This document shows, in pieces, positions 34,473 through 36,865 of a stretch of 36,865 bases of DNA. Numbering within the stretch: the stretch's first letter is position 1; each line of letters starts with the position of its first letter. Both the position numbers and the translations under genes were made by a program. Below the pieces are notes generated by a model. The model was not told the origin of the DNA. It searched no databases and saw only the letters and a list, made by a program, of their open reading frames with translations. The DNA is taken from NCBI GenBank assembly GCA_913061275.1, contig CAJXSR010000029.1:1-36865 (forward strand), in the 5' to 3' direction. The DNA comes from an uncultured Paracoccaceae bacterium (GTDB lineage: Bacteria; Pseudomonadota; Alphaproteobacteria; Rhodobacterales; Rhodobacteraceae).

Positions 34473-36010
34473 TGGGTATCCAAGCTGCAGAAATTTCTGC
34501 GATCCTCAAAGATCAGATTAAGAATTTCGGCCAAGAAGCCGAAGTGGCCGAAGTTGGCCGTGTTCTATCTGTCGGTGATGGTATCGCACGTGTACACGGG
34601 CTGGACAATGTCCAAGCTGGTGAGATGGTTGAATTCCCCGGTGGTATCCGTGGTATGGCCTTGAACCTTGAAGCCGACAACGTTGGTGTTGTTATCTTCG
34701 GTTCTGATAGCACCATTAAAGAAGGCGACACAGTTAAGCGTACAAACGCGATTGTGGATGTGCCAGTTGGCCCCGAATTGCTGGGCCGTGTTGTAGATGG
34801 TCTTGGTAACCCGATTGATGGCAAAGGCCCGATCAAAACCAAGCGACGCTCAACAGCTGACGTGAAAGCGCCGGGCATTATCCCGCGTAAATCAGTACAC
34901 GAGCCTATGGCAACTGGTCTAAAAACGGTTGATGCCTTGATCCCGATTGGCCGTGGCCAACGCGAATTGATCATTGGTGACCGTCAAACAGGTAAAACAG
35001 CGGTCGCACTTGATACGATCCTGAACCAAAAATCATATAACGATGCTGCTGGTAAAGATGACAAGAACAAATTGTTCTGCATCTATGTGGCCATCGGTCA
35101 AAAACGTTCAACTGTTGCACAGTTGGTAAAGAAACTGGAAGAAAAGGGTGCGATGGAATATTCCATCGTGGTTGCCGCAACTGCGTCTGACCCAGCCCCT
35201 ATGCAGTTCTTGGCGCCATATGCCGCAACTTCCATGGGTGAATACTTCCGTGATAACGGTATGCACGCATTGATGATCTATGATGATTTGACCAAACAAG
35301 CGGTTGCATATCGTCAGATGTCATTGCTACTTCGCCGTCCACCAGGACGTGAAGCATATCCTGGTGACGTTTTCTATCTTCACTCCAGATTGCTTGAACG
35401 TTCTGCTAAATTGAACGAAGATAATGGTTCTGGCTCGCTAACAGCATTGCCTGTGATTGAAACACAAGGCGGCGACGTGTCAGCGTTTATTCCGACAAAC
35501 GTGATTTCAATTACCGACGGTCAGATTTTCTTGGAAACTGAATTGTTCTACCAAGGTATCCGTCCAGCGTTGAACACAGGTCTGTCTGTGTCTCGTGTGG
35601 GTTCATCTGCGCAAACTAATGCTATGAAGTCTGTTGCGGGTTCTATTAAGCTGGAATTGGCTCAGTACCGCGAAATGGCAGCATTTGCCCAGTTCGGTTC
35701 TGATCTGGATGCGTCTACTCAGGCCCTATTGGCCCGTGGTGAGCGTTTGACAGAATTGCTGAAGCAAGCGCAGTATTCGCCGTTGACTACCGCTGAGCAG
35801 GTAATTGTGCTTTATGCAGGTACCAAAGGCTTCTTGGATAAGATCGCAGTGAAAGATGTTAGCCGTTATGAAGCTGACTTGCTGGCGGACTTGCGCAACA
35901 ATCACGCTGATATGATGGATTGGATTTCGAAAGAAGATCCAAAGATCAAAGGCGAAGCCGAAGACAAGATCAAAGCCGTTGTAGAATCTTTCACAAAAGA
36001 TTTTGCGTAA
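34472..36010 (+). CDS. atpA: F1Fo ATP synthase alpha subunit
   Basis: The 512-residue alpha subunit of F1 has the Walker A loop GDRQTGKT at 169-176, the expected position, the [30 protein letters not shown] core, and the signature [17 protein letters not shown]. It carries the non-catalytic nucleotide sites. TAATG overlap with atpH and a 34 bp gap to atpG show it is the middle of an atpHAG(DC) operon. Confidence 0.98.
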   Translation: MGIQAAEISAILKDQIKNFGQEAEVAEVGRVLSVGDGIARVHGLDNVQAGEMVEFPGGIRGMALNLEADNVGVVIFGSDSTIKEGDTVKRTNAIVDVPVGPELLGRVVDGLGNPIDGKGPIKTKRRSTADVKAPGIIPRKSVHEPMATGLKTVDALIPIGRGQRELIIGDRQTGKTAVALDTILNQKSYNDAAGKDDKNKLFCIYVAIGQKRSTVAQLVKKLEEKGAMEYSIVVAATASDPAPMQFLAPYAATSMGEYFRDNGMHALMIYDDLTKQAVAYRQMSLLLRRPPGREAYPGDVFYLHSRLLERSAKLNEDNGSGSLTALPVIETQGGDVSAFIPTNVISITDGQIFLETELFYQGIRPALNTGLSVSRVGSSAQTNAMKSVAGSIKLELAQYREMAAFAQFGSDLDASTQALLARGERLTELLKQAQYSPLTTAEQVIVLYAGTKGFLDKIAVKDVSRYEADLLADLRNNHADMMDWISKEDPKIKGEAEDKIKAVVESFTKDFA

Positions 36011-36044
36011 ACCCGAGGCCTTTTTGGAATAGGAGTTTGGATAG

Positions 36045-36865
36045 ATGCCAAACCTCAAGGACCTAAAAACACGGATCGAAAGCGTAAAGAATACGCGTAA
36101 GATCACCAAGGCCATGCAGATGGTGGCCGCAGCTAAGCTGCGCCGTGCACAAGAGGCGGCCGAAGACGGTCGCCCTTATGCAGATCGTATGAATGCGGTC
36201 ATGGCCAATTTGGCCGGTGCCTCTGCGGGTGCTGAAGGCGCGCCAAAGTTGTTGGCAGGATCAGGCGATGACAAAGTGCATCTTTTGGTTGTGGCAACAT
36301 CGGAACGCGGGCTTTGCGGTGGTTTTAACTCTTCTATCGTGAAACTTGCACGTGCCAAGGCAGTAGAACTGCTGGCAGCAGGCAAGACCGTGAAAATGTT
36401 GACCGTTGGCAAAAAAGGCCGCGAGCAACTGAAGCGTGAATATTCTGACATTATGATCGACCACGTTGATCTGTCTGATGTGAAACGCCTTGGTTATGTA
36501 AACGCCCAAAGCATTGCGACCGACGTGGTAGACCGCTTTAACGCAGGTGAGTTTGATGTAGCGACTATTTTCTACAACAAGTTCGAAACTGTGATGAGCC
36601 AAATTCCAACAGAATTGCAACTGATCCCAGCCAAGTTCGAAGCAGAAGAGGGTGCTGAAGCGCCGTTTTACGAATACGAACCCGGCGAAGACGAAATTCT
36701 GGCTGAACTGCTACCACGCGCATTGTCTACACAGGTCTTTACGGCCCTGCTGGAAAACGGTGCGTCAGAGCAAGGTGCGCGGATGTCTGCAATGGACAAT
36801 GCTACACGTAACGCTGGCGAAATGATCGACAAGCTGACCATCGTGTACAACCGTTCACGCCAAGC
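36045..36865 (+). CDS. atpG: F1Fo ATP synthase gamma subunit (3' truncated by window end)
   Basis: The reading frame from ATG 36045 is open to the last base (273 complete codons). The N-terminal coil [20 protein letters not shown], the [15 protein letters not shown] motif and the central [10 protein letters not shown] segment are typical of gamma. At the end the C-terminal helix ([24 protein letters not shown]) is in progress; roughly the last 15-20 residues are missing. TAGGAG lies about 10 bases before the ATG. The atpD and atpC genes should follow outside the window. Confidence 0.96.
   Translation, partial: MPNLKDLKTRIESVKNTRKITKAMQMVAAAKLRRAQEAAEDGRPYADRMNAVMANLAGASAGAEGAPKLLAGSGDDKVHLLVVATSERGLCGGFNSSIVKLARAKAVELLAAGKTVKMLTVGKKGREQLKREYSDIMIDHVDLSDVKRLGYVNAQSIATDVVDRFNAGEFDVATIFYNKFETVMSQIPTELQLIPAKFEAEEGAEAPFYEYEPGEDEILAELLPRALSTQVFTALLENGASEQGARMSAMDNATRNAGEMIDKLTIVYNRSRQ

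Noticed and set aside
34513-34974. 153-codon minus-strand frame within atpA.
   Set aside because: Mirror of a strongly conserved gene; Pro/Ser/Arg-rich and without homologue-like motifs.
1-36865. CRISPR arrays, insertion sequences, rRNA genes, large repeats.
   Set aside because: None found on reading both strands; only short dyads and in-gene repeats are present.

Overview
The window looks like chromosomal core sequence from an alphaproteobacterium of the order Rhodobacterales (Roseobacter-type), with a fairly low GC content for that group. The basis is gene content: a phosphatidylcholine synthase, an extensin-like C-terminal domain protein, a DUF2125 protein, a DUF484-xerC pair beside a small transaldolase and priA, YcjX/YcjF, and an atpHAG cluster that begins with the delta subunit. 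No taxon below order can be fixed from the sequence alone. There is no phage, IS element, CRISPR array or clear genomic island. The window is gene-dense, with many 1-4 bp overlaps.

Layout. 1-2.5 kb: tRNA-Thr(GGT), then a MATE exporter overlapping a proline-racemase-family enzyme. 2.5-5.8 kb: truA, divergent from ycjX-ycjF. 5.8-6.9 kb: a nitric-oxide-type module, with a group III truncated haemoglobin and a 51-residue membrane protein not previously listed, divergent from an NsrR-like regulator; an NsrR-type palindrome sits on the -35 box between them. 6.9-12.7 kb: an FAD monooxygenase divergent from ileS, which has an unusual 5' leader, followed by ogt and a DMT transporter. 12.6-15.7 kb, minus strand: transaldolase, DUF484, xerC, pcs. 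15.8-21 kb, plus strand: priA, hisC, prephenate dehydrogenase, extensin-like protein. 21-24 kb: DUF2125 (minus), ChaC-type gamma-glutamylcyclotransferase (plus), NfeD and QmcA/slipin (minus). 24.2-27.4 kb: a MotA/TolQ-like channel and a MotB-like partner with about 470 residues of coiled coil between its membrane helix and its OmpA-type domain. 27.4-32.8 kb, minus strand: gloB, an unrecognised 265-residue protein, clpA, a membrane adenylate cyclase. 32.9-36.9 kb, plus strand: a methyltransferase, then atpH, atpA and the start of atpG, which runs off the end.

How genes work together. hisC and tyrA form a translationally coupled amino-acid pair. NfeD and QmcA form the usual membrane-protein quality-control pair. 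The MotA/MotB-like pair beside them is predicted to be an ion-driven inner-membrane machine that grips peptidoglycan, with no flagellar or Tol genes nearby. The two most notable signals are this motor-like pair and the NsrR/haemoglobin/small-membrane-protein module. A possible Ile-rich leader peptide before ileS is more speculative. All longer gene-free stretches are under 300 bp: 8116-8404 (ileS leader region) and 33656-33911 (atp leader region).
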